From Muricomes intestini (GTDB lineage: Bacteria; Bacillota; Clostridia; Lachnospirales; Lachnospiraceae), in NCBI RefSeq assembly GCF_004346165.1, contig NZ_SLZZ01000018.1, positions 1 through 64,000 of the forward strand: a stretch of DNA of 64,000 nt, given 5' to 3'. The position numbers and the translations under genes were made by a program. Below are positions 17,176-26,964 of the stretch, piece by piece; position 1 is the first letter of the stretch, and each line of letters starts with the position of its first letter. The notes under the pieces were generated by a model, which was given only the letters and a program-made list of their open reading frames with translations, did no database searches and was not told where the DNA came from.

Positions 17176-20100
17176 TCATCTCTGCACCACCTGCGGTATC
17201 CGTATGAATTTCACCTGGCCCTCGGCCATCAGCACTCCATCTGGCTTTCGCGGCGCCTCATTTACTCTAATTGGGAAAATCGCCAGATATCCCTGGCTGC
17301 TCAGCAAGAGACCGTTTCGTGCAGATTTCAATGCCTGAGTAAATTCATCCTGGCCCTTGAACTTGTTTATATCTGCTGCCACAATAAACGTGATGCCGCA
17401 CTGCATGGCACGTTTTAATCTTCCTGCAACGATCGGCATATCTTTCCCCGCAAGGTCGATAAAATCGTCAATATCATCGATGACCACATAATAGGGTTCA
17501 ATGGATTTCAGCACCTCCTGCAGAGGTTTTCCCTCCAACAGCATCGTATCCATCTGGTTTTTCCGTTGACTGATCTCCACATTCAGCTGATTTGCAAAGA
17601 GCTCCAGTTCCTCCAGGGTTGTCATATACTTGCCCTTTTCCCTGTAGTCATATAGGCTCCGGCTTCTTGAATCAAACAGATATAATGTGGCTGTTTCATC
17701 CAGCTGGTTTAAGATTACCTTCAAAGCATTTGTTTTCCCGCTTCCACTCTCTCCCAAAATCAAAATTGGACTGTTCTGTCTTGCCCACCCGGTGCTCACT
17801 ACGCTCTCCCGTTCAAGGCCCATAGCAATCTCGTTTTCGTCCTGCCCGTAGGAAAGGAATTCCTGATAGGACAATTCTTCAGGTAAAATCGGAATATGAG
17901 GCGCTTCCTCACCCTTGTACTCTTGGCTCATCCGCTCTGCAAACACCTGCAGATTCCGGCTGTAATCCACTTCATTTTTAAGTTCCACCGGTGTATACAG
18001 CTGCATGGCATTTACATTTTCGCCTGTCTTTACAAGCGTTCTCCCCTGTACGTCGGGCAAGCTATACTTACTTCTGCCGACCAGTCCCTTGACCTCATTT
18101 TCGTCAAAATTCACCCCGGCTATCTTGTTTTTGAAATTGTTCAGAGTTGCCGCGCGCAGTGCACTCATGCGGCTTGCAGTTGCAGCCATATAGATACCGA
18201 GTCCCACGCCGTCTCTGGATAGCTTGGTGAAATAGTTTTCCATCTCATAGCCCATTTCCTTGACGGCGTCATAATTGTCGAGGCAGATAACAATCGCTTT
18301 TAGGGGTGTTTCAGCCATCTCATTGTAGACTATAAAGTTTTGGGCCAGAGCAGCTGCCAGCTGTTTCTTTCTCTGTTTGATTTCTTCTGTCATCAAAGCC
18401 CGGAATTTTGTAAACTTCTCCTCTTCATCCAGCATAATATAATCTGCCATATGGGGAAGTTTTGCCAATGTAATCAAGGCGTTATTGCCAAAATCCAGAG
18501 TATAAAAATTCAAATTTGCCACACAATTCTTTGCAGCCAGCCCCAGGATGATGTTTTCCAGGAATACAGACTTCCCGTAACCACTGGAGGCAATGTAAAC
18601 AATGTTTCCCTCTTTTGCGAGATTTACTGTATATTCCTTCTGTATCTGTTCTTCAGGCACATCCAATATTCCCAGCACCACATCAAGATCAAGGATCGGA
18701 TTCTTTCGGATTTTCATGTGGGGATTCACTATCCTATCCGCCAGGGGTGCGAGCCAGGGCTTTTTCACCTCCAGTACCTTTTCCCGTTCGTACAACTGGT
18801 GAACATACCGCACTACCGCATCCAGCTGAGTCTCCGTAGCTTTCTGTTCCGCCTCTGTTCCGCGCAGGTCCTGGTTGATCAGTTCACCCTGGCCAAGCTC
18901 ATTAACCAGATAGATGCGGTTATCCTGAGTTACTTCTTTTTCTGACTCCCGGATATACAGAGCACCCGACCAAGCAGACTGAAACAGCTCATAAATCTCA
19001 TTGTTGCCCACCTGCAGATATGCCCGCCCGGCCTGGGTAATATTCGCGGCGTCCGGCGTATGCAGTACTTCTTTACTGTCCGACTCATTCTGAACCTTCA
19101 GACAAATCCTAAACTTACTGTTTGTCCAAATCTGGTCATCCACCACGCCTGTAGGCTTCTGCGTGGCAAGAATCAGATGAACTCCCAGGCTTCGCCCGAT
19201 ACGGGCAGCGGATACCAGCTCCTTCATAAACTCCGGCTGCTCTTTCTTAAGCTCCGCAAACTCATCGCTGATAATAAATAAATGAGGGATGGGTTCTTTC
19301 GCCCCGCCCGTTTTAAACAAATCATTATACGCGTTAATATGGTTAACTTCATGCTCACTAAAAATCTTCTGTCTCCTGCGCAGCTCACTCTGGATGGACG
19401 CCAGCGCACGCATGCTCTCACCACCGTCCAAGTTTGTGATTGTCCCCAGAAGATGAGGCAGATTTTTGAACAGGTTCGCCATGCCGCCGCCCTTGTAATC
19501 AATCAACAGAAATCCCACTTCATAGGGGTGGAAATTTACGGCCAGAGACAGAATATAGGACTGTACAATCTCTGATTTTCCGGAGCCTGTAGTACCGGCA
19601 ATCAGTCCGTGGGGGCCGTGGGCTTTTTCGTGGAGATTCAATTCCAGATAGTCACCTGCGGCCCTGGCACCTAATGGCACCGTCAATGTTTTGGAAGAGT
19701 TGTTTCTCCTCCAGCGCTCTCGCACTTTGAGTTCCTCCGGGTTCTGGACCCCGTACATTTCGAAAAATGTTATACTCTCCGGGATATGGCTGTTCATTCC
19801 CTGTTCATGTACCAGCACTCCCAGGTTTCTGGCCATCATCTCCAGATTTGTGTCCCCGATGCGGTACAGATGTATCCTTCTGTCACAGAGCTCTTTCTCC
19901 TGAAGAAGAAGACGCCCTTCCCCGGAATTTTCAAGGAGCAGAACTGTCCCGATATTTTCCGGCAGATTTGCCTGCTGCAGGCTAGTATAAATAATAGAGA
20001 ATCCAAGAGTCTGCCATGTGTCTCCGGCAAAAAATTCCATGATGGAATGATCAATGATGATCTTCGGTTCATCTATGATAAAAATAAGATGCGGGAGAAA

Positions 20101-21504
20101 ACGCGCTTCCTTTTTACTCTCCTCCACCCGCTGCCTGCGCTCCTTTAGTATCTGTTGCAAACTTCCGAGTACCTGATCCCGGATTTTCTCAGTATATATC
20201 AGGCCCAGTACATTTAAGCCTTGTATTCTTGCATGGGAAAGCCACCGCATCCACGAAAAGTCATCTTTATAGTCCTCCGAATAAAGCACGATGAACTGTA
20301 CATCGTGATAGCTCTGGGCAAAGCTGAGCTGGCTGACATAATACTTCAACTGCTCATGAATCACGCTCTTTTCTCCCACCAGACCAAGATTCGCCTTTTT
20401 TAAATCTACAACCTGGGGCTTATCAATAACCCCGAACTGCCGCTTCATGCTGCGGATCTCGTCCGCAAATTCACTGCTCTCCAGGCTGATATCGCTTGTC
20501 CTGTCTTCAATGGCAAACACAGCCGGTCCCATGTAATGGCCCACGGCAAAAGTAAGGAAATCTTCATCCATATTGCTCCGCTCATAAATACGGCTGCTAT
20601 AGTTTCCCACCATGCGGCAGATTTCATCTGCCTGGGGATAATTATACCGGTATGCCTCGTTTTCCGCCTGCCAGCATTTGTAAATTTCTTTTCTTTTTTC
20701 CAGAAGATAGTTTCCATAAATTTCTTTCTTTTTGGCTTCTTTCTCTTTACTCTCTTTTTTGTCCTGAAAATATTTTACTACTGAAAAAATAGCTGTCATG
20801 CCTGTAAAACTGGCAGACATGAGTATAAAAAGTCCTCTTTTCAATAAAACTCCAATTAAAACTGTAACGAGAACCATGCAAAGAGGCGGCAGTACCATCT
20901 GAACCAGACCTTTCCTCCCGAAATTACCCGTGGAAGGCTCTGCCTCTATTTTCACCTTTTTATCACTGATCCTCTTAATTAGCCGGGGAGACCGCTTGTA
21001 CAAAGGAAATTGTTCTATCTCTCCAATTCCTAGACTGTCCGACATCCGGGGCAGAAAGCTCTGATAATCATCTCCCCACACCTTTATGTACTTTTCTCCA
21101 AATATAAACTTACAATTTTCTATCAATAAAACAGCTCCTGGATCTAAAGGATATGAACCGTCGCCGACGCTTTCCTGATTTAAGTAAAGTATTGTGTCTC
21201 CGCTATTTTCTATCAGCAGGCTGTCTGCCTTTGTCATAATTTTAGCCGCACAACCGGAAATGCAGATATCTGCATTGTCTCCGGATAGAAATGTCCATTC
21301 TTTTCTCTCGTAAACTGAAAAAACCTCCCCCAGATACAGCAGCCGGTGCCCCTGAAGTTCATGCCATTCTCCTGGCTTGAGCGGCTGCTCTCCGATTAGG
21401 ATTTTTCCCCCTTTTTGCTTATATTCCAGTCCATCCGCAGTGCCCCCTTCCATAAGAGGGTACTCCATATAGGATGTGTTGTTTTGCACAATTAAATATC
21501 TCAT
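17176..21504 (-). CDS. essC: EssC, membrane ATPase of the type VII secretion system
   Basis: About 1442 residues. The N-terminal 180 residues hold two FHA-like domains, followed by two membrane segments near 205-250. Three FtsK/SpoIIIE-type ATPase domains follow. Walker A is GTTGSGKSE at about 641 in the first, ASSGYGKSVF at about 976 in the second and GESGSGKTN at about 1254 in the third. Acidic Walker B stretches are LFIISDEFAELK, IVICLDNYD and YVVIDDIDDF. This is the normal EssC/YukB domain order. It drives substrate export through the membrane. The start at 21504 is preceded by GAGGAAAGAGT; an ATG 18 bases upstream has no site. The very C-terminus, which picks substrates in other species, ends FIRIPQVVQR. 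Confidence 0.95.
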   Translation of the reverse strand: MRYLIVQNNTSYMEYPLMEGGTADGLEYKQKGGKILIGEQPLKPGEWHELQGHRLLYLGEVFSVYERKEWTFLSGDNADICISGCAAKIMTKADSLLIENSGDTILYLNQESVGDGSYPLDPGAVLLIENCKFIFGEKYIKVWGDDYQSFLPRMSDSLGIGEIEQFPLYKRSPRLIKRISDKKVKIEAEPSTGNFGRKGLVQMVLPPLCMVLVTVLIGVLLKRGLFILMSASFTGMTAIFSVVKYFQDKKESKEKEAKKKEIYGNYLLEKRKEIYKCWQAENEAYRYNYPQADEICRMVGNYSSRIYERSNMDEDFLTFAVGHYMGPAVFAIEDRTSDISLESSEFADEIRSMKRQFGVIDKPQVVDLKKANLGLVGEKSVIHEQLKYYVSQLSFAQSYHDVQFIVLYSEDYKDDFSWMRWLSHARIQGLNVLGLIYTEKIRDQVLGSLQQILKERRQRVEESKKEARFLPHLIFIIDEPKIIIDHSIMEFFAGDTWQTLGFSIIYTSLQQANLPENIGTVLLLENSGEGRLLLQEKELCDRRIHLYRIGDTNLEMMARNLGVLVHEQGMNSHIPESITFFEMYGVQNPEELKVRERWRRNNSSKTLTVPLGARAAGDYLELNLHEKAHGPHGLIAGTTGSGKSEIVQSYILSLAVNFHPYEVGFLLIDYKGGGMANLFKNLPHLLGTITNLDGGESMRALASIQSELRRRQKIFSEHEVNHINAYNDLFKTGGAKEPIPHLFIISDEFAELKKEQPEFMKELVSAARIGRSLGVHLILATQKPTGVVDDQIWTNSKFRICLKVQNESDSKEVLHTPDAANITQAGRAYLQVGNNEIYELFQSAWSGALYIRESEKEVTQDNRIYLVNELGQGELINQDLRGTEAEQKATETQLDAVVRYVHQLYEREKVLEVKKPWLAPLADRIVNPHMKIRKNPILDLDVVLGILDVPEEQIQKEYTVNLAKEGNIVYIASSGYGKSVFLENIILGLAAKNCVANLNFYTLDFGNNALITLAKLPHMADYIMLDEEEKFTKFRALMTEEIKQRKKQLAAALAQNFIVYNEMAETPLKAIVICLDNYDAVKEMGYEMENYFTKLSRDGVGLGIYMAATASRMSALRAATLNNFKNKIAGVNFDENEVKGLVGRSKYSLPDVQGRTLVKTGENVNAMQLYTPVELKNEVDYSRNLQVFAERMSQEYKGEEAPHIPILPEELSYQEFLSYGQDENEIAMGLERESVVSTGWARQNSPILILGESGSGKTNALKVILNQLDETATLYLFDSRSRSLYDYREKGKYMTTLEELELFANQLNVEISQRKNQMDTMLLEGKPLQEVLKSIEPYYVVIDDIDDFIDLAGKDMPIVAGRLKRAMQCGITFIVAADINKFKGQDEFTQALKSARNGLLLSSQGYLAIFPIRVNEAPRKPDGVLMAEGQVKFIRIPQVVQR

Positions 21505-21535
21505 ACTCTTTCCTCTGTTCATCTATTTCTGATAA

Positions 21536-21760
21536 CTATCTCAAAACCAGTACATCTCCCGCGTACACCTCTGCCTGCCTGAAAGTGAGCAGTTGATTTA
21601 CATATTCCTTCTTCCGTGTAGAATATATCAATATCTTCTCAGTCTGAAAGAAGATCTTATGATTCTCCTTTAGCACTTTTAAAACTTCTGAGATCCTCTG
21701 ATCCGGGCGGACCATCAAATCCATGCTTTTCTGATTAATTTTAACTGTCAAGGTAATCAA
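21536..21760 (-). CDS. esaB: EsaB/YukD-like ubiquitin-fold protein
   Basis: The 74-residue protein is a beta-grasp type: LITLTVKINQKSMDLMVRPD, RISEVLKVLKE and ending VYAGDVLVLR. YukD/EsaB proteins are small cytosolic parts of T7SSb that help secretion or its control. The start is a TTG after AGGGGTGAAAA; a longer frame reading into the upstream gene has no ribosome site and no family similarity. It sits between the coiled-coil gene (4 bp away) and essC (31 bp away). Confidence 0.75.
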   Translation of the reverse strand: MITLTVKINQKSMDLMVRPDQRISEVLKVLKENHKIFFQTEKILIYSTRKKEYVNQLLTFRQAEVYAGDVLVLR

Positions 21761-21764
21761 TTTT

Positions 21765-22133
21765 TCACCCCTTATCTCTGTCCTCCTGCAATTTACACAT
21801 CTGTAGGAAAATATCCTCTTCCTGCATGTCCCATTCCCGCTGCATTTTGTCGTATGTAGTTTTTGCATTTTCGGATATCTCCTGCTGCCTTTTCTTCATA
21901 GCATTCATAAGATTCTGATGAGCATTAATAAAATTACGCATTCTGGTATCCTCAGGAGAAAACCGCTCCCGCATTTCCTCCCATCTCTGATACCGGCGGG
22001 CGGCCTTAAAATTTTCTTCTTCCCAGGCCTCCTGCATTTTCTTCATGTCTCTCTCAAAATTTTCTCTTTCTTCTCCTATTGTTTTTAATTGATTATTCAA
22101 TTCTTCTTCTGTCATATGCTCTATCTTTTTCAT
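21765..22133 (-). CDS. Coiled-coil protein of the T7SS locus
   Basis: The 122-residue protein is almost wholly helical and highly charged (TEEELNNQLKTIGEERENFE, then KKMQEAWEEENFKAARRYQR). It has no membrane segment and no signal. Its place between a large LXG-like substrate and YukD, its size and helicity recall the small helical partners (DUF3958-like or Lap-type) that bind LXG proteins for targeting. That role is inferred from position only. The upstream gene ends 19 bp before its start, and 3 bp separate its stop from yukD. Confidence 0.55.
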   Translation of the reverse strand: MKKIEHMTEEELNNQLKTIGEERENFERDMKKMQEAWEEENFKAARRYQRWEEMRERFSPEDTRMRNFINAHQNLMNAMKKRQQEISENAKTTYDKMQREWDMQEEDIFLQMCKLQEDRDKG

Positions 22134-22152
22134 GCGAGGTTCCCCCCTCTTT

Positions 22153-23637
22153 TTATATTTTGTATCCTTTTATTTCCTCAGTCATACTTTCTATTTCCAG
22201 TATGTGCTCCAGTCTGATTAATGACCCCGGTTTCTCTGTCATATCCAGATAAAGGCTGCTTAAAGGAACTGCAAGTTCCGGCGCAAGGATTCCAAGTGTT
22301 ATAAGGGAAAGGTTTTCCACTGTAGATGCCGCCGTTTCCTTGAGAATCCTGTCCCTTCTTTCCTGCAAATCCCGGAAGCTTTGTTCAGACCTCATAAAAT
22401 CAAATTTATCCGGATACCATACCTCCAGCTTATCCTTAAAAATAATCTCTGCTGCCCAAAAATTTGTCAATGAAATTCTCTTCTCTAATTCTGTATCTAA
22501 GGTTTCACATTCCCCCGCAGGAAGTTCCATGGCGGTTTTTTCTGCTGTCAGTCCCTGAACTCCCATATCCAATAGTGCATACATCCGCTCCATATATATG
22601 TCCCTGTAACAAGTATCCGGAATTAATCCCGTATTTTTGTCCTGTACAGGTTTGGTTGATTTCCACACGGCGTCGTTAAAATCTGCAAATGCCTGTGATA
22701 CCTCTCCATTCTCATCATACTGAAAAATATGATTTGCATACTCTGCAGCAAATACATGCATTTCATCAGAAATTTTGTTCGGAGACAGGGCAAATGCCTT
22801 ATCATATCTCTCTGATGTCCCTGTCAGAAAACTCCGGAAAAATTCTTTATCTTCCCCTGTCTTACATAAATCCAATGCTGCCTCCACTTCCCGCAGAGTA
22901 TAGTCGATTGCCGCCATGTACCGAATCTGGCTTCCGGTAATTCCTGCTGCCTGCAGCCTTTTGATTATTCTGGGATAACTTTCTTTTTCCTCCAGTTCTC
23001 TCCGCCACCCGGCGTTTACATTGGGAAAGTAATTTCCCACTTTAAATGCGCCTCTGATATCCGAAACGGCAGCTTCTGTAATATGTCTGATTACATGCCC
23101 TGTAATGAAAAGGGTGGCCGTTGAAGCTTCAAGATTGTCGTAAAAATCAATTTTTCTCTGCAATTCATTTATTATATCATTACAAATTCTAGCTTCTTCT
23201 TCATATCCATTCGCCTCTTCCTCATATATACGTCCAAGTTCTGCGCCGCTAAAACCAAACCTATAATAGTAATCGGAAAGATACCTGTCTGCTTTTGCTG
23301 CATCCTCTGCCTCTTCTCTTCCCTCCTCAGCGTCCTTCTTAGCTTTGAGAATGACAGTACCGTCAAGCTTCTCTACACCCACTGAGCCCTTCAGATTCTG
23401 ATAGTCTGCAATATCCGCCTCGTTCGCCGAAATCATGCTGTCAATCACTGTCAAATAGTCATTCAGCTGCTGTTTCAGCTTGTCAAAGCTTTGACTCTGA
23501 AGCTCATCATTTTCTATAAATCCAGAGATCTTGTTATTTGCTGTAATCAAATCCTCATTGTTTTTCCGTAAAACTTCTATAGCTGAATCACACTGGGCCT
23601 TCACTTTGTCCGGATACAATTTTGAATTTTCATCCAT
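22153..23637 (-). CDS. LXG-like T7SS substrate, short paralogue
   Basis: The 494-residue protein has a helical N-terminus (residues 1-110: KVKAQCDSAIEVLRKNNEDL, KLKQQLNDYLTVIDSMISAN) like the LXG targeting region. A long central domain shares blocks with the 738-residue protein encoded upstream: KIDFYDNLEASTATLF, YRDIYMERMYAL and LTNFWAAE. The paralogy covers about 400 residues. The C-terminal end is a short hydrophobic segment (LSLITLGILAPELAVPL) plus 40 residues, so no separate toxin domain is apparent. The start follows GAGGGGAACCGGTC. Family function is not known; export by the adjacent machinery is inferred. Confidence 0.65.
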   Translation of the reverse strand: MDENSKLYPDKVKAQCDSAIEVLRKNNEDLITANNKISGFIENDELQSQSFDKLKQQLNDYLTVIDSMISANEADIADYQNLKGSVGVEKLDGTVILKAKKDAEEGREEAEDAAKADRYLSDYYYRFGFSGAELGRIYEEEANGYEEEARICNDIINELQRKIDFYDNLEASTATLFITGHVIRHITEAAVSDIRGAFKVGNYFPNVNAGWRRELEEKESYPRIIKRLQAAGITGSQIRYMAAIDYTLREVEAALDLCKTGEDKEFFRSFLTGTSERYDKAFALSPNKISDEMHVFAAEYANHIFQYDENGEVSQAFADFNDAVWKSTKPVQDKNTGLIPDTCYRDIYMERMYALLDMGVQGLTAEKTAMELPAGECETLDTELEKRISLTNFWAAEIIFKDKLEVWYPDKFDFMRSEQSFRDLQERRDRILKETAASTVENLSLITLGILAPELAVPLSSLYLDMTEKPGSLIRLEHILEIESMTEEIKGYKI

Positions 23638-23684
23638 GACCGGTTCCCCTCTCTAGTCTTCTGTCATCTTGCCCCCGGGAAATG

Positions 23685-24695
23685 TTATTTAAACTCCTTC
23701 CACTGGAGGTACTCATCAAAACTGTGAATGGCATGCTCCTGTCCATCTATAGAGTTTTCAGCTGAAAGTACACATCTGTCGTAAGTCACCTCTTTTCCTG
23801 CCTCCGTCAATAGGCTTAATATGTCTTCCGGGCTTGAATTACCAGCAAGATAAAGCGTTACAATATCATTTTCCTTCCCCTCATAGTCCTTTAGCCTGGG
23901 GAATTCTCCATATAATTTATTGTTTTCTTTTGGGAGAGTAGCTTTTGCTAATTGAACACCTATGGATCCAAAAGGTTTTTCAGGATATACCCAAATCTCT
24001 CCCATATCCAATTTATCGTTTTCGTTAAAATATGAAAAACCATTTTGCTCCAATAATCCGATTTCATCCTTGGAAAAAAGTGCTTCTATTCCATTCATAT
24101 TTTTATACATTTCATCTGCTTTTGTAACGAGCGGATTTATTTTCTCACTCTTCTCCCCCTTTTCCAAAAGCATGCTTTCATCCGTGGATATATTAACGTA
24201 AAGCATCTGTTTCTTTTCTGAATCATATGGGTCTTTCGGATCTTCCAATAGAAAATCAAAATATGCCTCCCCATTTTTATTTATAAAAGTACCTACATGT
24301 GCATTCCAGATCTTATCCGGTGCTTCTTTTTCTACGAGCTCTTTTACATCAATCGTTTTATATTTTTCCTGTGATGAAAAATCATGTACAGTCAGTTTCG
24401 CAGAATCAAATGACTTTACATATGCCCGTTCTCTTTTAAACTCCATGTCCTTCAAATAGATAAATTTCCCCGGAATCACCTGATTTGCCAGATTCCAATT
24501 ATCCTGCGAGGTGACTATGCATGACATCTTCGGATCTGCTGCTCCTTGCTCCACATGCAGAAAGTCTGAAAACTCATCTTTTCTTGACACTGATATCACA
24601 TCCTTATTTAACCTCCGCCACACCCCTGCGGCAATAAGAGATATAAGAAGTAATGCAGCACAGACACATAAGATTATCTTCTTTTTATTCATCAT
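23685..24695 (-). CDS. Single-pass membrane protein between two LXG-like genes
   Basis: The 336-residue protein has an N-terminal membrane anchor (KKIILCVCAALLLISLIAAG) with no lipobox, then an extracytoplasmic mixed domain of about 300 residues with no family I recognise. Its start codon overlaps the stop of the upstream 738-residue LXG-like gene by 4 bp, which means strict co-translation. That is the usual position of an immunity protein for the upstream effector. The surface-exposed domain would fit protection outside the membrane. The role is inferred only from coupling. Confidence 0.6.
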   Translation of the reverse strand: MMNKKKIILCVCAALLLISLIAAGVWRRLNKDVISVSRKDEFSDFLHVEQGAADPKMSCIVTSQDNWNLANQVIPGKFIYLKDMEFKRERAYVKSFDSAKLTVHDFSSQEKYKTIDVKELVEKEAPDKIWNAHVGTFINKNGEAYFDFLLEDPKDPYDSEKKQMLYVNISTDESMLLEKGEKSEKINPLVTKADEMYKNMNGIEALFSKDEIGLLEQNGFSYFNENDKLDMGEIWVYPEKPFGSIGVQLAKATLPKENNKLYGEFPRLKDYEGKENDIVTLYLAGNSSPEDILSLLTEAGKEVTYDRCVLSAENSIDGQEHAIHSFDEYLQWKEFK

Positions 24696-26836
24696 GATTT
24701 CCCTCCTGCAACAGCAGCCTTTATAAACTGAGTCTGAACATCTTCTAAACCAAAGTCTCCCTCTGCTTCAATGGCACAGATTGCATCTATAAATCTCTCC
24801 ATTGACATTTTGTCAAACATGTCTTTTCCCCCATGCAATAATGTCTTGCTATCTTCTTTTATAGTTTCACTGTAATCTCCATCCTCAATCATCTGCTCCA
24901 CTTTCGAACTGCTTTTCTCCCAGCTCTCGACCCAGCCGTTCATTCCCTGCTCTTCCCAGACATTCATAGCGCGCAGCACATCTGGATTATATACCCCGGA
25001 AAAGGAAAGCCCCTTAGTATCAGATAATACTTCAAACATACTTTCCACGCCTTCCCTATTACCTGCACCAGTTGTTACCTTGTATTCACTCCCCATACCA
25101 AACCAGTCCAAGTAAACCTTTGTCTCAGCCTGATTTAACTTTTCTGTTGAATTAAGAAAGTTTATATACCCATTAATGCTGTCTTTTATAGCTATGTTCG
25201 CTGCTCCGACTCCAAGTTTTCCAAACTTTGTCTCGGCCAGACTGGTTAATCCGTTCACTGTGCCTGCAGAGCCCTCCACTCCCATCATTACTATGCTGAC
25301 CAATATTGCAGCCTCCGGTGCAAAAGTTCCCAATGCAAGGGTTCCAGCGTCTTTCGCAAGTGTTTTCATGAAATTTTGGAATGCCTGTTCCTGTTCCTCT
25401 CTCGCTTTCTTGAGTTCCTTCTGGGTGAAATGATGCTCCAATGCATTTCCACTATTCAAAAAATTTGTGTTGATTTCCTCTGTCACATCAATTGAACCGT
25501 AATATAGGGACATATGTTTCAGTGAGAAGGCTGCTTCCCCATTAGCGAATGTCAAATTTGTAATCCTGCAGTCTCTGGCCTCTCCTTCAAACATTCCATT
25601 CAATTTTTTCACTATAAGGTTTTCCGTTGTCCAGAAATTCATCAAAGCCATCTGCTTTTCATAGTCCCTGTATAGTTCCTGATACCCTGTGTCCTGCGGC
25701 TTCATAGATGCCAACAGAACTGCATCGCCATTTACCAGAGCCGTTGCCCCCAGGCACATCTTCTCCAGATAGACATCACGATATGTCCTAGTAGGTACAT
25801 ATCCCTCTGGATCCTCAATCCAGTAAATCTCTGCCTCCAGCAATTTGTTATTAAATTCTCTTAACCGTTTTACGGCTCTTCCCTGCGCATTTCCCTCATC
25901 ATCCATTACAAGTAAATGAGCAGCATAGTCAGCCATGACAATAGCCATTTTCCCAGATAGGAGACTTGGATCCACCTTAAAGGCTGCTTTATACCCTGCT
26001 TCCGTTCCATCCATAAGATGTATCAGAAATTTTTTATCTTCCTCTGTCTCACATGATTTCCATGCTGACCATGTGTCCTCGGGAGTATATCCTATCTCCA
26101 TCATATTCTGAATCAGTTCACTGGCAACTCCGACTGCCAGCAATTTTCTAACGAACTCATCGTAGTTTTCTTTCTCAGTCAGTGCTTTTCTCCACACTGC
26201 ACCCAGGTTTGGAGAATAACCGTTTTCTTGAAATGCATCCTTGATGTCCGAAAGCGCAGCCCCCAATGCAATCCTTGCTGCCGCGCTGCTCAAAAAAAGC
26301 CCCGCCGTTGATGCTTCAACAGAATCATAAAAATCTATTTTCTCCTGGGTATCTGTGAGAAGTGAATTCCAGCCGCTTGCCTCTGTGTCATACCCCTGAG
26401 CTGCTATCTCCAGAGAGAAAGCCATGGTCTGAGTGGGATCTTTGCCGGTACTGCGCCATACATCTGCCATCCATCTGCAGGTAGCCGCTGCACTTTCCGC
26501 CTCTTCTTTTCCCTGCTCGCAATCTGCCTTCCTTTTCAGCAGAGCTGCACCGTCAAGATCCTCAGAGTTTCCCCCCTCCAATGTCTCCTGCAGTGTCTGG
26601 TAATCTTCAATGTCCGCATTATTTGCTGCTGCCATTCCCTCAATTACTGTCAGATAATCCTGCAGCTGCTGCTTCAGATTATCAATACTCACACTTTTAA
26701 TTTCATCATTGCCGGAGAAATGAGTAATACTGCTTTTTGCTGTATTGAAATCGTTATTATTCTTTTGCAAAATATCTATAGCTGACCGACACTGGCTTTT
26801 TAGTGCATTTGGTTTTAATATGGAGCCTGTATCCAT
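24692..26836 (-). CDS. LXG-like T7SS substrate, long paralogue
   Basis: About 714 residues from the ATG at 26836, chosen because AAAGGGGG lies eight bases upstream; a longer frame has no site. The first 420 residues match the 494-residue protein downstream (ALKSQCRSAIDILQKNN, LKQQLQDYLTVIEGMAAANN, KIDFYDSVEASTAGLF, YRDVYLEKMCLGA, LMNFWTTE). The C-terminal 300 residues are its own: a hydrophobic patch (LALGTFAPEAAILVSIVMMG), then a polar region with YLDWFGMGSEYKVTTG and an acidic tail with FIDAICAIEAEGDFG. No known toxin motif is visible. It is followed by a coupled membrane protein. Confidence 0.68.
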   Translation of the reverse strand: MDTGSILKPNALKSQCRSAIDILQKNNNDFNTAKSSITHFSGNDEIKSVSIDNLKQQLQDYLTVIEGMAAANNADIEDYQTLQETLEGGNSEDLDGAALLKRKADCEQGKEEAESAAATCRWMADVWRSTGKDPTQTMAFSLEIAAQGYDTEASGWNSLLTDTQEKIDFYDSVEASTAGLFLSSAAARIALGAALSDIKDAFQENGYSPNLGAVWRKALTEKENYDEFVRKLLAVGVASELIQNMMEIGYTPEDTWSAWKSCETEEDKKFLIHLMDGTEAGYKAAFKVDPSLLSGKMAIVMADYAAHLLVMDDEGNAQGRAVKRLREFNNKLLEAEIYWIEDPEGYVPTRTYRDVYLEKMCLGATALVNGDAVLLASMKPQDTGYQELYRDYEKQMALMNFWTTENLIVKKLNGMFEGEARDCRITNLTFANGEAAFSLKHMSLYYGSIDVTEEINTNFLNSGNALEHHFTQKELKKAREEQEQAFQNFMKTLAKDAGTLALGTFAPEAAILVSIVMMGVEGSAGTVNGLTSLAETKFGKLGVGAANIAIKDSINGYINFLNSTEKLNQAETKVYLDWFGMGSEYKVTTGAGNREGVESMFEVLSDTKGLSFSGVYNPDVLRAMNVWEEQGMNGWVESWEKSSSKVEQMIEDGDYSETIKEDSKTLLHGGKDMFDKMSMERFIDAICAIEAEGDFGLEDVQTQFIKAAVAGGKS

Positions 26837-26964
26837 AGCTGCATCCCCCTTTATAGTTTGCTCTATCATTAAAACGGCGTCTGATACTGATACATTTCGT
26901 ATCCACACCGATAATTTTCTTCATTTGTTTGCAGAAAAGGGGACGCCAATCCGCCCCCTGCCCT

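Noticed and set aside
17176-21504. EssC as a chromosome-partition FtsK/SpoIIIE protein
   Set aside because: Three ATPase domains, FHA-like start, and neighbours EssB, YukD and WXG100 all fit T7SS; FtsK has one motor and a gamma domain.
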